This document shows positions 32,543-42,153 of a stretch of DNA of 64,000 bases, piece after piece. The DNA lies in the NCBI GenBank assembly GCA_964648695.1, contig CAZYLH010000002.1:13655-77654 (forward strand), read 5' to 3'. Under the pieces are notes generated by a model. It was not told where the DNA came from and did not search any database. It worked only from the letters and a program-made list of their open reading frames with translations. The position numbers and the translations under genes are program-made. Numbering within the stretch: position 1 is the first letter of the stretch; every line of letters begins with the position of its first letter. The DNA is from UBA4292 sp964648695. GTDB lineage: Bacteria; Bacillota; Clostridia; Lachnospirales; Lachnospiraceae.

Positions 32543-35485
32543 ATGAAGACTATTTTCCAGGAATTTCAAAAGCCCGGCATAGACAGCCGCGGCATGTTTC
32601 GCTGCTGGTTTCCGGATGCCGGTGCAGATTTAGATCGGGTTTCCCATCAGGTTCGAAGCGTCTATGAAGCCGGATTTAGCGGCATGGAGATCGCCATGGT
32701 GCCACAGTACGCCGAATTTGACCAGCGAGAATACGGCTGGGCAACACCTCGCTGGAAGGAAATGCTTCGCACCATTTTGCGCACAGCAGACAGCCTCCCG
32801 GAGGCTTTTAAGATCGATCTTACCATCACCGCCCACTGGCCCCCTGCGCTAAATACCATTGACCCAAACCATCCTGCAGCTCAAAAAGAACTGCGCCACA
32901 CCGTCACAAAGATCACCTCAGGCGGCACTTTGGAACTGCCCCTGCCCGAAACTCGCGTGTGTGATGATGACGGCGACGATGCTGCACACTTTATCTTTAC
33001 GGACACCTTCTTATGCGCCATCACAGGCACCATTGTCGGCAGGAAGGATGATAAGTACATCTTAGCGCAGGACTCCCTTCGGGATGTCTCAGAATTTGTA
33101 ACCGTATTAGATAAAACTACGCCCGCAGGCATTGCTCTGGATGAAAACCGTTTCGGTTCAAAGCCAAAGCTGGCTGACACACAGCACTACTACGCCATCG
33201 ACCTTGACGCCGCCGGGATCCCCGCCTGTTCAGAAAGCGACTGGCAGGAGGGTGATACTCTGCTCTTTGCATATTTCACCCGCGGCACCGGTCAGACCCT
33301 GTCCGGCAGATCCATGCCAGAGGTTCATATGCATCTGCCAATGGCTGATAAAATGTATGCCGCCGACTACTACTCTGCGGAAGGAACCGATGCCATCATC
33401 GACGTATGGGAAAGTCAGATCCTTAACGATCCCGAAATCCGCACTCTGCTTAACAAAAACGGCGGCGCTATTTTTGAGGATTCCATTGAGCTGGCATGTG
33501 CCACCATTCCCTGGACCAACAGGTTTGCCAAGGAGTTTCGCCGCTTCCGGGGCTATGATATTCTGCCGTTTTTGCCGGTGCTGCAGAGCCTTAAAGGAAG
33601 TCCCGTCCGGTTTCTGGTGGACAGCCGCATAGAAAAGCTTCTGGTGGATGATTACTATACCACTTTAAACGACTTGTACCTGCGCGACCATGTTGAGCGG
33701 CTTAAAACCTGGACCCGTACCTTTGGCTATCAGTACCGGGCTCAATCCTACGGCGGCGACGTAAACACCGCCGCAGCCTCATGCGTTTTAGACATCGCTG
33801 AGGGCGAAAGCCTGGGCTTTGGAGAAATGCGGGAGTTTTTCCGCAATATTTCAGGCGGTGTCCACATGACGGGGCGGAAATTTTTCTCAGACGAGATCTT
33901 GGCTGACCTGATGAAAGGCTATGCCTTAGACTGGAAATGTGCCACCGCCACCTTTAACAGCAACTGGGCTGCCGGTGTCAACCGGGTTGTTATCCATGGT
34001 ATGAGCTTCGAGAGGGAGGTCTCTGACAAGTACAACCAGTGGCCCGGCTGGCACGCATTCCAGGATACATTTGCTGATCCCTGGGGCGAACGTCAGCCGT
34101 ATTGGGAGCATATAAGGAGCCTCTCCGATATGATCGCTCGGACTCAGGCGGTACTGCAGTCCGGCAAGCCGAAAATAGATCTGGCAATCTATAAGGGCCA
34201 GCGGGCCTATGGCTGTGGATATACCCGCCTGTTAGACTTTGGCTACAGCTACGACGTCATATCAAATCCTCACTTATTCCTTCCCCAGTGCGTGGTGCAG
34301 TACGGAAGTTTATGTCCCGATGGACCGGCTTACAGAGCGCTACTCATCGTGGATCAGGAAATGCTGCCATCATCCGCCGCCGAAAAGCTAAAGGCCTTAG
34401 CCGCTGATGGTCTGCCCATCATCTTTGTGGGACGTCTGCCAGTACAGGCTACCGGCGCATTTACACCAAACAGTAACGTCACAGATGCCGTTAAAACCAT
34501 GCTTAGCATGCCAGGCGTCTTTTATGTCCGTGACTTAGACGAGGCAGTGGCCACATTAAAAACGCTTAGCATCACTGCCCGGGCTTCTTACAGAGACGTA
34601 AAACTTGAATCCATCTGCCGTGCTGATGAGAGCGGCACTTACTACTTCCTGTTTAACAATGACACGGACGATGTATCCGCCAACATTACGCTTAAAGGCT
34701 CCGGCCGTCCCGTAATTCTAAACGCCTGGACCGGTGCCATAACGCCGATCCCCTTCACTCAAGTAGAAGAAGGCGTTATGATAAATGTCTCCCTGGCATC
34801 AAAAGACGCGATGATTCTGGCTCTGCTTCCGGATGCACAGACGCCGCAGGTACGTGAAGATCTGCCATCCATTACACTTAGGGCTCTAGACACCACCGTG
34901 GAGTCCTGGGGGCCGGATGAGGATGCCGCAGTTCCAACACAGGCTAAAAGAACCACCGTTTCTTTTGGCGCTCAGCCCGTCGGCCCCTGGGATGCTCTTC
35001 CGGCTACCAAAGAGCAATTAGCAGAGCTTGGCGTGGATGGCATGCACCATGTCTCCGGCCGCGGCTTCTACCGCACCGCTTTCTCCCTGCCCGCCTGTGA
35101 CGGGGCAGTGCTTACCGTTTCCACTGGTGAGTGCATGGTGGTTGGCGGCAGCATCAATGGCAAAAACCTGCCTGCAATAAACCAGCGCAGCGGACAGGTG
35201 GATCTTACCGGTCTGGTACATGAAGGGGACAACCAGCTAGAGCTGGTGTTAGCCACCACCTTAATCAACCGCCTGCGAATTTCTCATCCACTTTTTGACG
35301 GCAATGGAGATATCCCCGCGCCGCCGTCCGGCCATGACGCTAACAGCGATGATACTATTGGCAATGAGGACTATGAGCTGCCCGGTGCTCCCGCGGTTAT
35401 ACCAACGCCCACCTTTGGGCCTTTTACCTACGGTTTGTACAGTGCAGTGATCACGCCGTATGTGGCGTTAAAGAATCTGAAGTAA
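32543..35485 (+). CDS. GH106-like glycoside hydrolase (alpha-L-rhamnosidase family)
   Basis: A 980-aa protein with no signal peptide, so probably cytosolic. The N-terminal WFPDAGADLDRV and GFSGMEIAM, the central EDSIEL and FRRFRGYDILPFLPVL, and the AGVNRVVIHGM segment resemble large GH106-type rhamnosidases. A C-terminal beta-sandwich with jelly-roll character follows (about 830-980). I start at the ATG at 32543, 8 nt after GGAG, since the ATG at 32537 is too close. In GH106 the substrates are rhamnose-capped plant polysaccharides or glycosides; the exact substrate is unknown. It is monocistronic and ends at a bidirectional terminator. The family call rests on remembered similarity. Confidence 0.7.
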   Translation: MKTIFQEFQKPGIDSRGMFRCWFPDAGADLDRVSHQVRSVYEAGFSGMEIAMVPQYAEFDQREYGWATPRWKEMLRTILRTADSLPEAFKIDLTITAHWPPALNTIDPNHPAAQKELRHTVTKITSGGTLELPLPETRVCDDDGDDAAHFIFTDTFLCAITGTIVGRKDDKYILAQDSLRDVSEFVTVLDKTTPAGIALDENRFGSKPKLADTQHYYAIDLDAAGIPACSESDWQEGDTLLFAYFTRGTGQTLSGRSMPEVHMHLPMADKMYAADYYSAEGTDAIIDVWESQILNDPEIRTLLNKNGGAIFEDSIELACATIPWTNRFAKEFRRFRGYDILPFLPVLQSLKGSPVRFLVDSRIEKLLVDDYYTTLNDLYLRDHVERLKTWTRTFGYQYRAQSYGGDVNTAAASCVLDIAEGESLGFGEMREFFRNISGGVHMTGRKFFSDEILADLMKGYALDWKCATATFNSNWAAGVNRVVIHGMSFEREVSDKYNQWPGWHAFQDTFADPWGERQPYWEHIRSLSDMIARTQAVLQSGKPKIDLAIYKGQRAYGCGYTRLLDFGYSYDVISNPHLFLPQCVVQYGSLCPDGPAYRALLIVDQEMLPSSAAEKLKALAADGLPIIFVGRLPVQATGAFTPNSNVTDAVKTMLSMPGVFYVRDLDEAVATLKTLSITARASYRDVKLESICRADESGTYYFLFNNDTDDVSANITLKGSGRPVILNAWTGAITPIPFTQVEEGVMINVSLASKDAMILALLPDAQTPQVREDLPSITLRALDTTVESWGPDEDAAVPTQAKRTTVSFGAQPVGPWDALPATKEQLAELGVDGMHHVSGRGFYRTAFSLPACDGAVLTVSTGECMVVGGSINGKNLPAINQRSGQVDLTGLVHEGDNQLELVLATTLINRLRISHPLFDGNGDIPAPPSGHDANSDDTIGNEDYELPGAPAVIPTPTFGPFTYGLYSAVITPYVALKNLK

Positions 35486-35534
35486 AAAACACCGCTGTAA
35501 TGCCTTTATAAGATAGGCGTTACAGCGGTGTTTT
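35486..35534. terminator. Bidirectional terminator between the GH106-like gene and lgt
   Basis: A 19-bp stem (35486-35504 with 35516-35534, one G-U pair) with an 11-nt loop has A-runs at one side and T-runs at the other, so it works in both directions. It begins directly after the glycosidase stop codon and overlaps the lgt stop codon. Confidence 0.9.
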
Positions 35535-36444
35535 ACTGCTCCTCTGCTATTTTCTCCTGAGGCTCCTCCCTAGGCACTTCCTCCACTCTATTCTTTGCCC
35601 TTGCGTGGCCAATAGCCAGAGCAGCAATCCCCACAAGTACCAGTATGGCGGATAAAATCTGTGAAACAGCCCAGTCTGTGTTCCAGAGCTTTAGCTGATC
35701 CGTCCTAAGGCCCTCTATAAAGAAACGCCCCAGACCGTAGCCCACAAAGTAGATGTACAAAAGCTCACCCTTAAATTTTCTGTGCTTTCTGTAGATGAGC
35801 ATAAAGACAAGCACGCACAGGTTCCACACGGATTCGTAAAGAAAGGTCGGATGCACCTGAATATACTCTGCGGCAATATCCTGAAGATTTGCCTCCATGG
35901 CTTCCTCAAGCTCCTGGGTTATCAGGCTGGAATTTACAAGCGTCCTCTTAATCCTCATGGCAAACAAACTGTCCGTATATCCCCCGAACGCCTCACAGTT
36001 AAAGAAATTTCCCCATCTGCCGATTGCCTGCCCAAGTATCAGCCCGCAGATTCCGCAATCCGCCAGCTGCCAGGGACTGATCTTTTTCACCCTTACAAAG
36101 ACTGCAAGAACGATCAGGCTCATAAGCACCGCGCCGTAGATGGCAAGTCCCCCTCCTCTTATGTTAAAGATCTGCAACGGATTTTCAGAATAGTAATCCC
36201 ATTCAAAGATCACATAGTAAATGCGAGCGCCGATGATACATAAGGGTACCTCAAAGATGGCAAGATCATAGATGATTTCATCCCCCATGCCCTCCAGCTT
36301 TGCAAGCTTTGCCGCCAGGGCAATCCCTGCCAGAATACCTATGGCGATTATGATCCCATAGAACATGATATCAAATCCAAATACGCTGATGTAGTTCTTT
36401 AAATTTTCAATCTCAATGCCAAGATTCACAAATTCGATATCCAT
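35533..36444 (-). CDS. lgt: Prolipoprotein diacylglyceryl transferase
   Basis: A 303-aa polytopic membrane enzyme that puts diacylglyceryl on the lipobox cysteine of lipoproteins such as the PdaA-like protein at 12.4-13.7 kb. The Lgt signature is AIGRWGNFFNCEAFGG, with GGGLAIYGAV before it and RFFIEGLRTDQL near the end; about seven helices are seen. A charged tail (EEVPREEPQEK) closes the protein. It follows the acetylesterase gene after 9 bp. Confidence 0.95.
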   Translation of the reverse strand: MDIEFVNLGIEIENLKNYISVFGFDIMFYGIIIAIGILAGIALAAKLAKLEGMGDEIIYDLAIFEVPLCIIGARIYYVIFEWDYYSENPLQIFNIRGGGLAIYGAVLMSLIVLAVFVRVKKISPWQLADCGICGLILGQAIGRWGNFFNCEAFGGYTDSLFAMRIKRTLVNSSLITQELEEAMEANLQDIAAEYIQVHPTFLYESVWNLCVLVFMLIYRKHRKFKGELLYIYFVGYGLGRFFIEGLRTDQLKLWNTDWAVSQILSAILVLVGIAALAIGHARAKNRVEEVPREEPQEKIAEEQ

Positions 36445-36453
36445 ACATACTCC

Positions 36454-38022
36454 TTACAGCTCCATTACCTGCTGGATCTTTATCTGCCCTGCGCCGTTCT
36501 CATCAGCCCCATCCTTAGAGCTTGTTCTAAACGGTGCCACGGGTATCTTGTTTTTGCCGTATAGGGTAACCTCACCGTAATTGGTCCAAAGATAGCGGGC
36601 ATACTTTGGAGCCTCTACGCTCTCTGCCCTTAAAATGATCTTTCCCGGTAAGATCTTTACCTCTGCCAAAACGTATTTTTTATCTTCACCCGCAATCTCA
36701 AATCCGCTTAAGTCCCCATCTATGACAAAGCCATCCTGTGCATGGTCAAAGAAGACTTCAATTGTATCCCCTCTGTGAACGCAGGAGCGATATATAGGGC
36801 CAAAAGCCTCATTTTCAGAAATCTTTTTATAGACATGATACAAAGCCTGCCTTGCAAGCCTATCTCCCACAGGTCTCTTGTCCTTTGGATGAATCTCGTC
36901 AAACTCACCGCTGTCTATGATCACAGCGATACCCGTATTTTTTACTGTCTCAAAGACGCGCATCTGCGCCTCGCGCACAAAGCACCAGTGCTTATAATCC
37001 GGATCTGCCTTGTAGCGGTGCATGGGAAGTTGCACAAAGAGGAAGGGCAGTGTATCATCCTCCCAGTCATTCCTCCAGTGCTGTATAAGGCGCGACAAAA
37101 GCTTAAAATACATCTGCGGCTTGTGGTCATCGCTCTCACCCTGATAATATATAAATCCCCTTAAGGTGTATGGCATTACGCGCTTTAACATGCACTCATA
37201 AAGCCCCGCCGGTCGGTATGGGCTGATGCAGCACATCGGGCCGGGCCAGATATTTACCCCACAGATTTCCTGCAGCTCATCCCAGCCAATGTCAGGGCGC
37301 GTTTCATAGATCTTATTTGCCTTTTCATTCCACGCAGCCTCATACGCCTCATATTCCTTGTATTCTCTGATCTGTTGCTCTACGGATTTTCCGGCAATCT
37401 CCTCCTCATACTCATCCACATAGCTTCTAAGCTGTGCGTCTTCTAAAAGGCTCTCCCTGCTTATCCAAGCACTGCTGCTGCTACCACCCCAATTACAGCC
37501 GATAATTCCCACTGTAACGCCGAGCTCATCTGCGATTCTTTTTGCAAAAAGGTAGCCAACCGCAGACCAGGTCTTAGCGCTCTCCTCTCCAAACAGGCTC
37601 CATCCGGTCTTCTTCTCCTGCTCAAAAAAGTTCTCATCCATATTTGCAATCTTTTGGGTATAGTAAAAGCGCACGTTTTCAGTCCGGTCGTTTTTTAGCA
37701 TAACTTTGCCGTCCTTCGCGTTCTGGAGCTCTAACTCCATATTGGACTGACCACCCGCAAGCCATACCTCGCCCACAGCGACGTTTTCAAAACGCTTCTC
37801 ACATCCGGCACAGCTTACCACCATCTCCAGCCCGTCATTTGCCTCCATGGGCTCTAAGGTTACCATCCATTTGCCGTTTTTTACCGTACCGCAAAAAGTT
37901 TTGCCCAAGATCTGCACAGTTACCAGAGCTCCCTCCGGGCCCTCGCCAAAAATTTTTACTTCCTTTTGTCTTTGCAAAACCATATTGCTGCTAAACACCG
38001 CAGCCACACTAAAATCAGCCAT
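36454..38022 (-). CDS. Sialate O-acetylesterase-like SGNH esterase
   Basis: A 522-aa protein without an obvious signal peptide. The nucleophile motif is LAGGQSNMELEL; further blocks are GIIGCNWGGSSSSAWIS, YYQGESD and a late DSGEFDEIHPKDKRPVGDRLA that supplies the catalytic His. Family members remove O-acetyl groups from sialic acids or plant polysaccharides. The ATG at 38022, five nt after AAGGAG, is preferred over an upstream TTG. It lies ahead of lgt and close to the GH106-like gene, which hints at use of acetylated, rhamnose-containing glycans. Confidence 0.85.
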   Translation of the reverse strand: MADFSVAAVFSSNMVLQRQKEVKIFGEGPEGALVTVQILGKTFCGTVKNGKWMVTLEPMEANDGLEMVVSCAGCEKRFENVAVGEVWLAGGQSNMELELQNAKDGKVMLKNDRTENVRFYYTQKIANMDENFFEQEKKTGWSLFGEESAKTWSAVGYLFAKRIADELGVTVGIIGCNWGGSSSSAWISRESLLEDAQLRSYVDEYEEEIAGKSVEQQIREYKEYEAYEAAWNEKANKIYETRPDIGWDELQEICGVNIWPGPMCCISPYRPAGLYECMLKRVMPYTLRGFIYYQGESDDHKPQMYFKLLSRLIQHWRNDWEDDTLPFLFVQLPMHRYKADPDYKHWCFVREAQMRVFETVKNTGIAVIIDSGEFDEIHPKDKRPVGDRLARQALYHVYKKISENEAFGPIYRSCVHRGDTIEVFFDHAQDGFVIDGDLSGFEIAGEDKKYVLAEVKILPGKIILRAESVEAPKYARYLWTNYGEVTLYGKNKIPVAPFRTSSKDGADENGAGQIKIQQVMEL

Positions 38023-38061
38023 GCCTTCTCCTTTCAAACAATTTACCCCCGCATCTTTGTC

Positions 38062-38102
38062 AAAAAAAGGCGATTCTCCTTAACTTTTGTGAGAACCGCC
38101 TT
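38062..38102 (-). terminator. Terminator of ilvE
   Basis: On the minus strand a 12-bp stem (38091-38102 with 38067-38078, one G-U pair) runs into five further U residues, about 12 bases past the ilvE stop codon. Confidence 0.88.
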
Positions 38103-38113
38103 ATGCGCTATCT

Positions 38114-39139
38114 TTACTTAATCTCCTTAATCCAGCCCTCGGGCGCCTCTATGGTACCCATCTGGATACCCGTCAATGTCTCTCGCAGCTTTGTGATAAC
38201 CGGGCCCATCTCCTCCATTCCGGTGGGGAAGCATATTTCCTTTCCGTGGTCATTAATCTTACCCACTGGGGAGATAACTGCCGCCGTACCGCAAAGACCG
38301 CACTCTGCAAAATCCCCTACCTCATCAAAGTAAACCTCTCGCTGCTCCACCTTCAGCCCTAAATAGTGCTCTGCAACATACATGAGCGAACGGCGGGTGA
38401 TGGATGGCAGAATGCTGTCGGACTTTGGCGTCACAATCGTGCCGTCCTTTGTCACAAAAAGGAAGTTAGCACCGCCCGTCTCCTCCACCTTTGTCCTGGT
38501 GGCTGCGTCCAGATACATATTTTCATCAAAGCCTTTTCGATGGGCATCCATGATGGGGAAAAGACTCATAGCGTAATTTAAGCCTGCCTTGATATGCCCC
38601 GTCCCGCGAGGTGCTGCTCTGTCATAGTCGCACACTCTTAAGGTAATGGGCTTTACGCCGCCCTTAAAATAGGGGCCGACAGGTGTCACAAACATCCTAA
38701 ACTGATACTCGCTTGAAGGCTTTACGCCGATCACCGCGTCGCTTCCAAACATATATGGTCTTATGTAAAGCGTTGCGCCGCTACCATATGGAGGAACATA
38801 TCCCTCATTTGCCCGCACAACCTGACAAACTGTATCGATAAAACGCTCCTTTGGAAATACTGGCATCTCAAGCCTGTTGCAGCTGTCAATCATGCGCTCT
38901 GCGTTTAGATCAGGGCGAAAGCATACGATACGCCCATCCACTGTGGTATATGCCTTTAAGCCCTCAAAACAGGTCTGCGCATACTGCAAAACACCGGCAC
39001 ATTCGCTGATAGTCACATTCGCATCGGATGTCATAACGCCCTCATCCCATGCGCCGTCCTTATAATAGGAGACATAACGCTTGTCAGTCACAATATACTC
39101 AAAGCCAAGATTTTCCCAGTCAATGTTCTTTTTTTCCAT
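38114..39139 (-). CDS. ilvE: Branched-chain amino acid aminotransferase
   Basis: A 341-aa class IV PLP enzyme that transaminates Leu, Ile and Val with 2-oxoglutarate. The PLP lysine is probably Lys184 in GTGHIKAGLNYAMSL; CFEGLKAY and VEETGGANFLFV are other family marks. It is of the larger, eukaryote-like BCAT type. The ATG at 39139 lies 6 nt after GGAGG; a longer frame to 39187 has no ribosome site. It is monocistronic. Confidence 0.94.
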   Translation of the reverse strand: MEKKNIDWENLGFEYIVTDKRYVSYYKDGAWDEGVMTSDANVTISECAGVLQYAQTCFEGLKAYTTVDGRIVCFRPDLNAERMIDSCNRLEMPVFPKERFIDTVCQVVRANEGYVPPYGSGATLYIRPYMFGSDAVIGVKPSSEYQFRMFVTPVGPYFKGGVKPITLRVCDYDRAAPRGTGHIKAGLNYAMSLFPIMDAHRKGFDENMYLDAATRTKVEETGGANFLFVTKDGTIVTPKSDSILPSITRRSLMYVAEHYLGLKVEQREVYFDEVGDFAECGLCGTAAVISPVGKINDHGKEICFPTGMEEMGPVITKLRETLTGIQMGTIEAPEGWIKEIK

Positions 39140-39266
39140 AAGAAACCTCCGTGACAAACCAGATTTAGTAAAGCCCATGCTCTGCACTTTGCTCTTGGGT
39201 CATTCTACCACTATGCCCCTTTAACGTCAAGAAGTTTAAGGCGTGGTTATAGCGATCTTATCCGCT

Positions 39267-39968
39267 CTACCACTCAATCTCACTGATCGGAGTGGGTGCT
39301 TCATTTACCTCCATCTTTGTGACAGTTCCGCTCTTAAACCTGATGATCCGATCAGCCATGGGGGCGATGGCAGAGTTATGTGTGATGATCACAACAGTGA
39401 TCCCGTCCTTGCGGCATGTATCCTGTAGGAGCTGTAAAATCTGCTTGCCGGTGTTATAGTCAAGCGCTCCGGTTGGCTCATCGCAAAGTAAAAGCTTTGG
39501 ATTTTTTGCCAGAGCCCTTGCGATGGCGACTCTCTGCTGTTCTCCTCCGGAAAGTTGCGCCGGAAAGTTTGCCATACGTTTTCCAAGACCGACTTTCTTT
39601 AACACTGTCATGCAGTCCAAGCTGTTTGGACAAATCTGACTTGCCAGCTCCACGTTTTCAAGCGCGGTTAAGTTTGGCACCAGATTATAAAACTGAAACA
39701 CAAAGCCGATCTCTAACCTTCTGTACTTGATAAGCTCTCTCTCAGTAAGCTTTGTGATATCTCTTCCGTCCACCATCACTGTGCCGGAGGTGACAGTGTC
39801 CATCCCCCCGAGGATATTAAGCGCGGTGGTTTTTCCCGCACCGGATGCGCCGAGTATCACCGCCAGCTCTCCCTCATCCACCTGAAAAGAAGCTTCATCA
39901 AGCGCCCTGATAGTGGCACTCTCCTCTCCGTATTGCTTAACTACTTTGTTAAATTCTATAAATGCCAT
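39267..39968 (-). CDS. ABC transporter ATP-binding protein, MacB/LolD type
   Basis: A 233-aa ATPase with Walker A GASGAGKTT, signature LSGGEQQRVAIARAL, Walker B LLLCDEPTGALD and the switch His in VVIITHN. It resembles ATPases paired with FtsX/MacB-type permeases in peptide or lipoprotein extrusion. No permease gene lies on either side: upstream is a larC terminator and downstream is ilvE. It would have to serve a membrane partner encoded elsewhere. Confidence 0.9.
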   Translation of the reverse strand: MAFIEFNKVVKQYGEESATIRALDEASFQVDEGELAVILGASGAGKTTALNILGGMDTVTSGTVMVDGRDITKLTERELIKYRRLEIGFVFQFYNLVPNLTALENVELASQICPNSLDCMTVLKKVGLGKRMANFPAQLSGGEQQRVAIARALAKNPKLLLCDEPTGALDYNTGKQILQLLQDTCRKDGITVVIITHNSAIAPMADRIIRFKSGTVTKMEVNEAPTPISEIEW

Positions 39969-40017
39969 GTTTGCTCCTCTTTAACCAAGCGCGGCTGTAA
40001 TAAGGCCACCTTTTCAT

Positions 40018-40080
40018 AAAAAATCCTGACAGTGTGGGTGCGATAAACTCTGATTTTTATCATACCCACACTGTCAGGAT
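40018..40080 (-). terminator. Terminator of the larC operon
   Basis: A 17-bp perfect stem (40023-40039 with 40064-40080), extended by an inner GATAAA/TTTATC pairing, is followed on the minus strand by a run of U residues. It lies 12 bp after the larC stop codon. Confidence 0.9.
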
Positions 40081-40092
40081 AATGCAAGCACT

Positions 40093-41391
40093 TTAGAAAG
40101 TCTTAATCTCTTCTAGCACCTCATGAAAAGCACAGCCCCTCTCTCTGGCAATCCTCGCCACATCCTCATATTCCGGATAGCTGCGCTTACTTCCATCCGG
40201 GAGAGTTACCTCTTTTACGTGTATCGGCCCAAAAGCCGTATCGCGGACACTTTCCTTACGCGAAAGTATTGTCCTTTTGTACTTTGTGCGGCGAATGCCG
40301 ATGGTGGTGGTGTGAGCAAAAATAATGCGCTCAAGCGCCGCGCGGCGCTCCTCATCGCAGAGGACATTTAACTCATAGCCCGGACGGTTTTTCTTCATAT
40401 AGACAGGGCTGTAATACACATCCTTAGCACCCGCCGCAAAAAGCTCCTCCATGCAAAATCCCAAAGCCTCACCGCCACAGTCATCCACATTTGTCTCAAG
40501 CTTCCAGATATAGTCTTCCTCGCTCACTCCGACACGCTCCGCCTTAGACAAATCCTCTATAAGCATTGCCCGCAGGATACTTGGGATTTCATAAGCCCGT
40601 TTACCCGCGCCCATGCCGCTTGCAGTGATTCTATATCGCTTTGGCAGTGTGCTTTTTGTCATAACCGCCGCTAAAATTGCCGCTCCGGTGGGAGTTACTA
40701 GCTCGCCTGTCCTCTCCACTCTCTTAAGAACAATCCCAGATTCTCCCATGATGTTTAACACCGCCGGAACCGGAACTGGAAGAAAGCCGTGAGCACAGCG
40801 AACCATGCCCGTTCCCTCGCTCACCTCAGTGACGATCCCTTCCGTAATGTTTAGATTGTCCAGACAGACCGCCGCCGCCACCACATCGACGATGGAATCC
40901 ACCGCCCCAACCTCGTGAAAGTGAACTTCCTCCACGGTGGTAGCGTGAGCCTTTGCCTCCGCCCGGGCGATGATCTCAAAAATCTTTAGCGCCAGGCTTT
41001 TTGCACCAGATGTGAGATCCGCCGCCTCTATGATGGCGCGAATTTCTCTCATTCCCCTATGATGGTGGTGTCCGGCTTTTTCATGGTGGTGTACGTGTTT
41101 CTCCCCATGGTGATGGTGATCTCCAGCTTCCTCTCCGTGGTGATGATGCTCATGCCCATAAAGATACTCCATATCATGGTCATGATTTTCCTCATCAAGG
41201 ATAACGTTAAAATCACACACATCAAGGCTTGATACCTTTTTTCGCGTAATCTCCACCCGGTAGCCAGAAAGAGGCAGGCTCTTAAGTGCTTTCATAAGGG
41301 CGCTCTCATCCGCCCCCAAATCAAGCAGTGCCGCCACTGTCATGTCTCCGCTGATCCCCGTCTGACATTCCAGATACAATGTATTTCCCAT
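40093..41391 (-). CDS. larC: LarC, nickel-insertion protein for the NPN cofactor
   Basis: A 432-aa CTP-dependent cyclometallase that inserts nickel into the pincer cofactor of lactate racemase-type enzymes. The N-terminus (ECQTGISGDMTVAALLDLG) and EEVHFHEVGAVDSIVDVV are LarC marks. Residues about 70-112 hold a His-rich stretch with several HHHH clusters that likely binds nickel. LarC is one continuous frame here, whereas in some lactobacilli it is split and joined by frameshifting. It shares one base with the larB stop (TAATG). Confidence 0.92.
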   Translation of the reverse strand: MGNTLYLECQTGISGDMTVAALLDLGADESALMKALKSLPLSGYRVEITRKKVSSLDVCDFNVILDEENHDHDMEYLYGHEHHHHGEEAGDHHHHGEKHVHHHEKAGHHHHRGMREIRAIIEAADLTSGAKSLALKIFEIIARAEAKAHATTVEEVHFHEVGAVDSIVDVVAAAVCLDNLNITEGIVTEVSEGTGMVRCAHGFLPVPVPAVLNIMGESGIVLKRVERTGELVTPTGAAILAAVMTKSTLPKRYRITASGMGAGKRAYEIPSILRAMLIEDLSKAERVGVSEEDYIWKLETNVDDCGGEALGFCMEELFAAGAKDVYYSPVYMKKNRPGYELNVLCDEERRAALERIIFAHTTTIGIRRTKYKRTILSRKESVRDTAFGPIHVKEVTLPDGSKRSYPEYEDVARIARERGCAFHEVLEEIKTF

Positions 41392-42140
41392 TAGTTTCCC
41401 TTACCTTCCGCCAGTCTGTTGATCTGGGCAGCCATATAGCCCGCGCCGTAGCCGTTATCTATATTCACCACCGCGATTCCGTTGGCACATGAATTGATCA
41501 TGGTGAGAAGCGCGGAAATTCCGCCCATGCTGGCACCATATCCCACGGATGTTGGCACAGCAAGCACTGGCTTATCCACCAGACCGCCTATCACGCTTGC
41601 AAGGGCCCCCTCCATGCCTGCAACCGCTATCACACAGTTGGCTTTCTGGATTAGCTTGGTCCTTGCTAAAAGCCTGTGCAGACCGCTAACGCCTACATCA
41701 TAGATACGCTCTACCGCAGTCCCAAAATGCTCCGCCGTCTGTGCGGCTTCCTCCGCTACCGGGATATCCGCCGTCCCAGCGGTACACACCGCGATCATGC
41801 CGGTGCGCTCTTTTTCTTTTTCTATCTTTAAGATTCTGGAGACAGGGTCATAGCTCACCTGCGAAAGGACACTCCTCACCACTTCATATTGGTGAGCGTC
41901 CGCTCTAGTGCCAAAGACCTCGCCCTCCTCCTCATAGAGTCTCTGATAGATCTTTTTTAGATGTTCATCCGCCTTTCCCTGACAGAAGACCACCTCCGCG
42001 CATCCTGAGCGCAGCTTCCTGTGATGGTCAAGCTTTGCAAAGCCCATCTCCTCAAACGGCTCACGGCGAAGCTGCAACTGGGCTTCTTCTACGCTCACCT
42101 TACCGTCCCTGACGGCCTCAAGAATATCTCTTACTTCCAT
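41391..42140 (-). CDS. larB: LarB, NaAD carboxylase/hydrolase of NPN cofactor synthesis
   Basis: A 249-aa PurE-related enzyme that starts nickel-pincer cofactor synthesis by carboxylating nicotinic acid adenine dinucleotide. The C-terminal half has the AIR-carboxylase-like core AVCTAGTADIPVAEEAA, VAGMEGALASVIGGLV and VPTSVGYGAS. I start at the ATG at 42140 behind GAAGTGAAG; a TTG at 42176 inside the upstream gene is an alternative. It is followed directly by larC. larE and larA are not in the window. Confidence 0.92.
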   Translation of the reverse strand: MEVRDILEAVRDGKVSVEEAQLQLRREPFEEMGFAKLDHHRKLRSGCAEVVFCQGKADEHLKKIYQRLYEEEGEVFGTRADAHQYEVVRSVLSQVSYDPVSRILKIEKEKERTGMIAVCTAGTADIPVAEEAAQTAEHFGTAVERIYDVGVSGLHRLLARTKLIQKANCVIAVAGMEGALASVIGGLVDKPVLAVPTSVGYGASMGGISALLTMINSCANGIAVVNIDNGYGAGYMAAQINRLAEGKGN

Positions 42141-42153
42141 CTTCTTCACTTCT

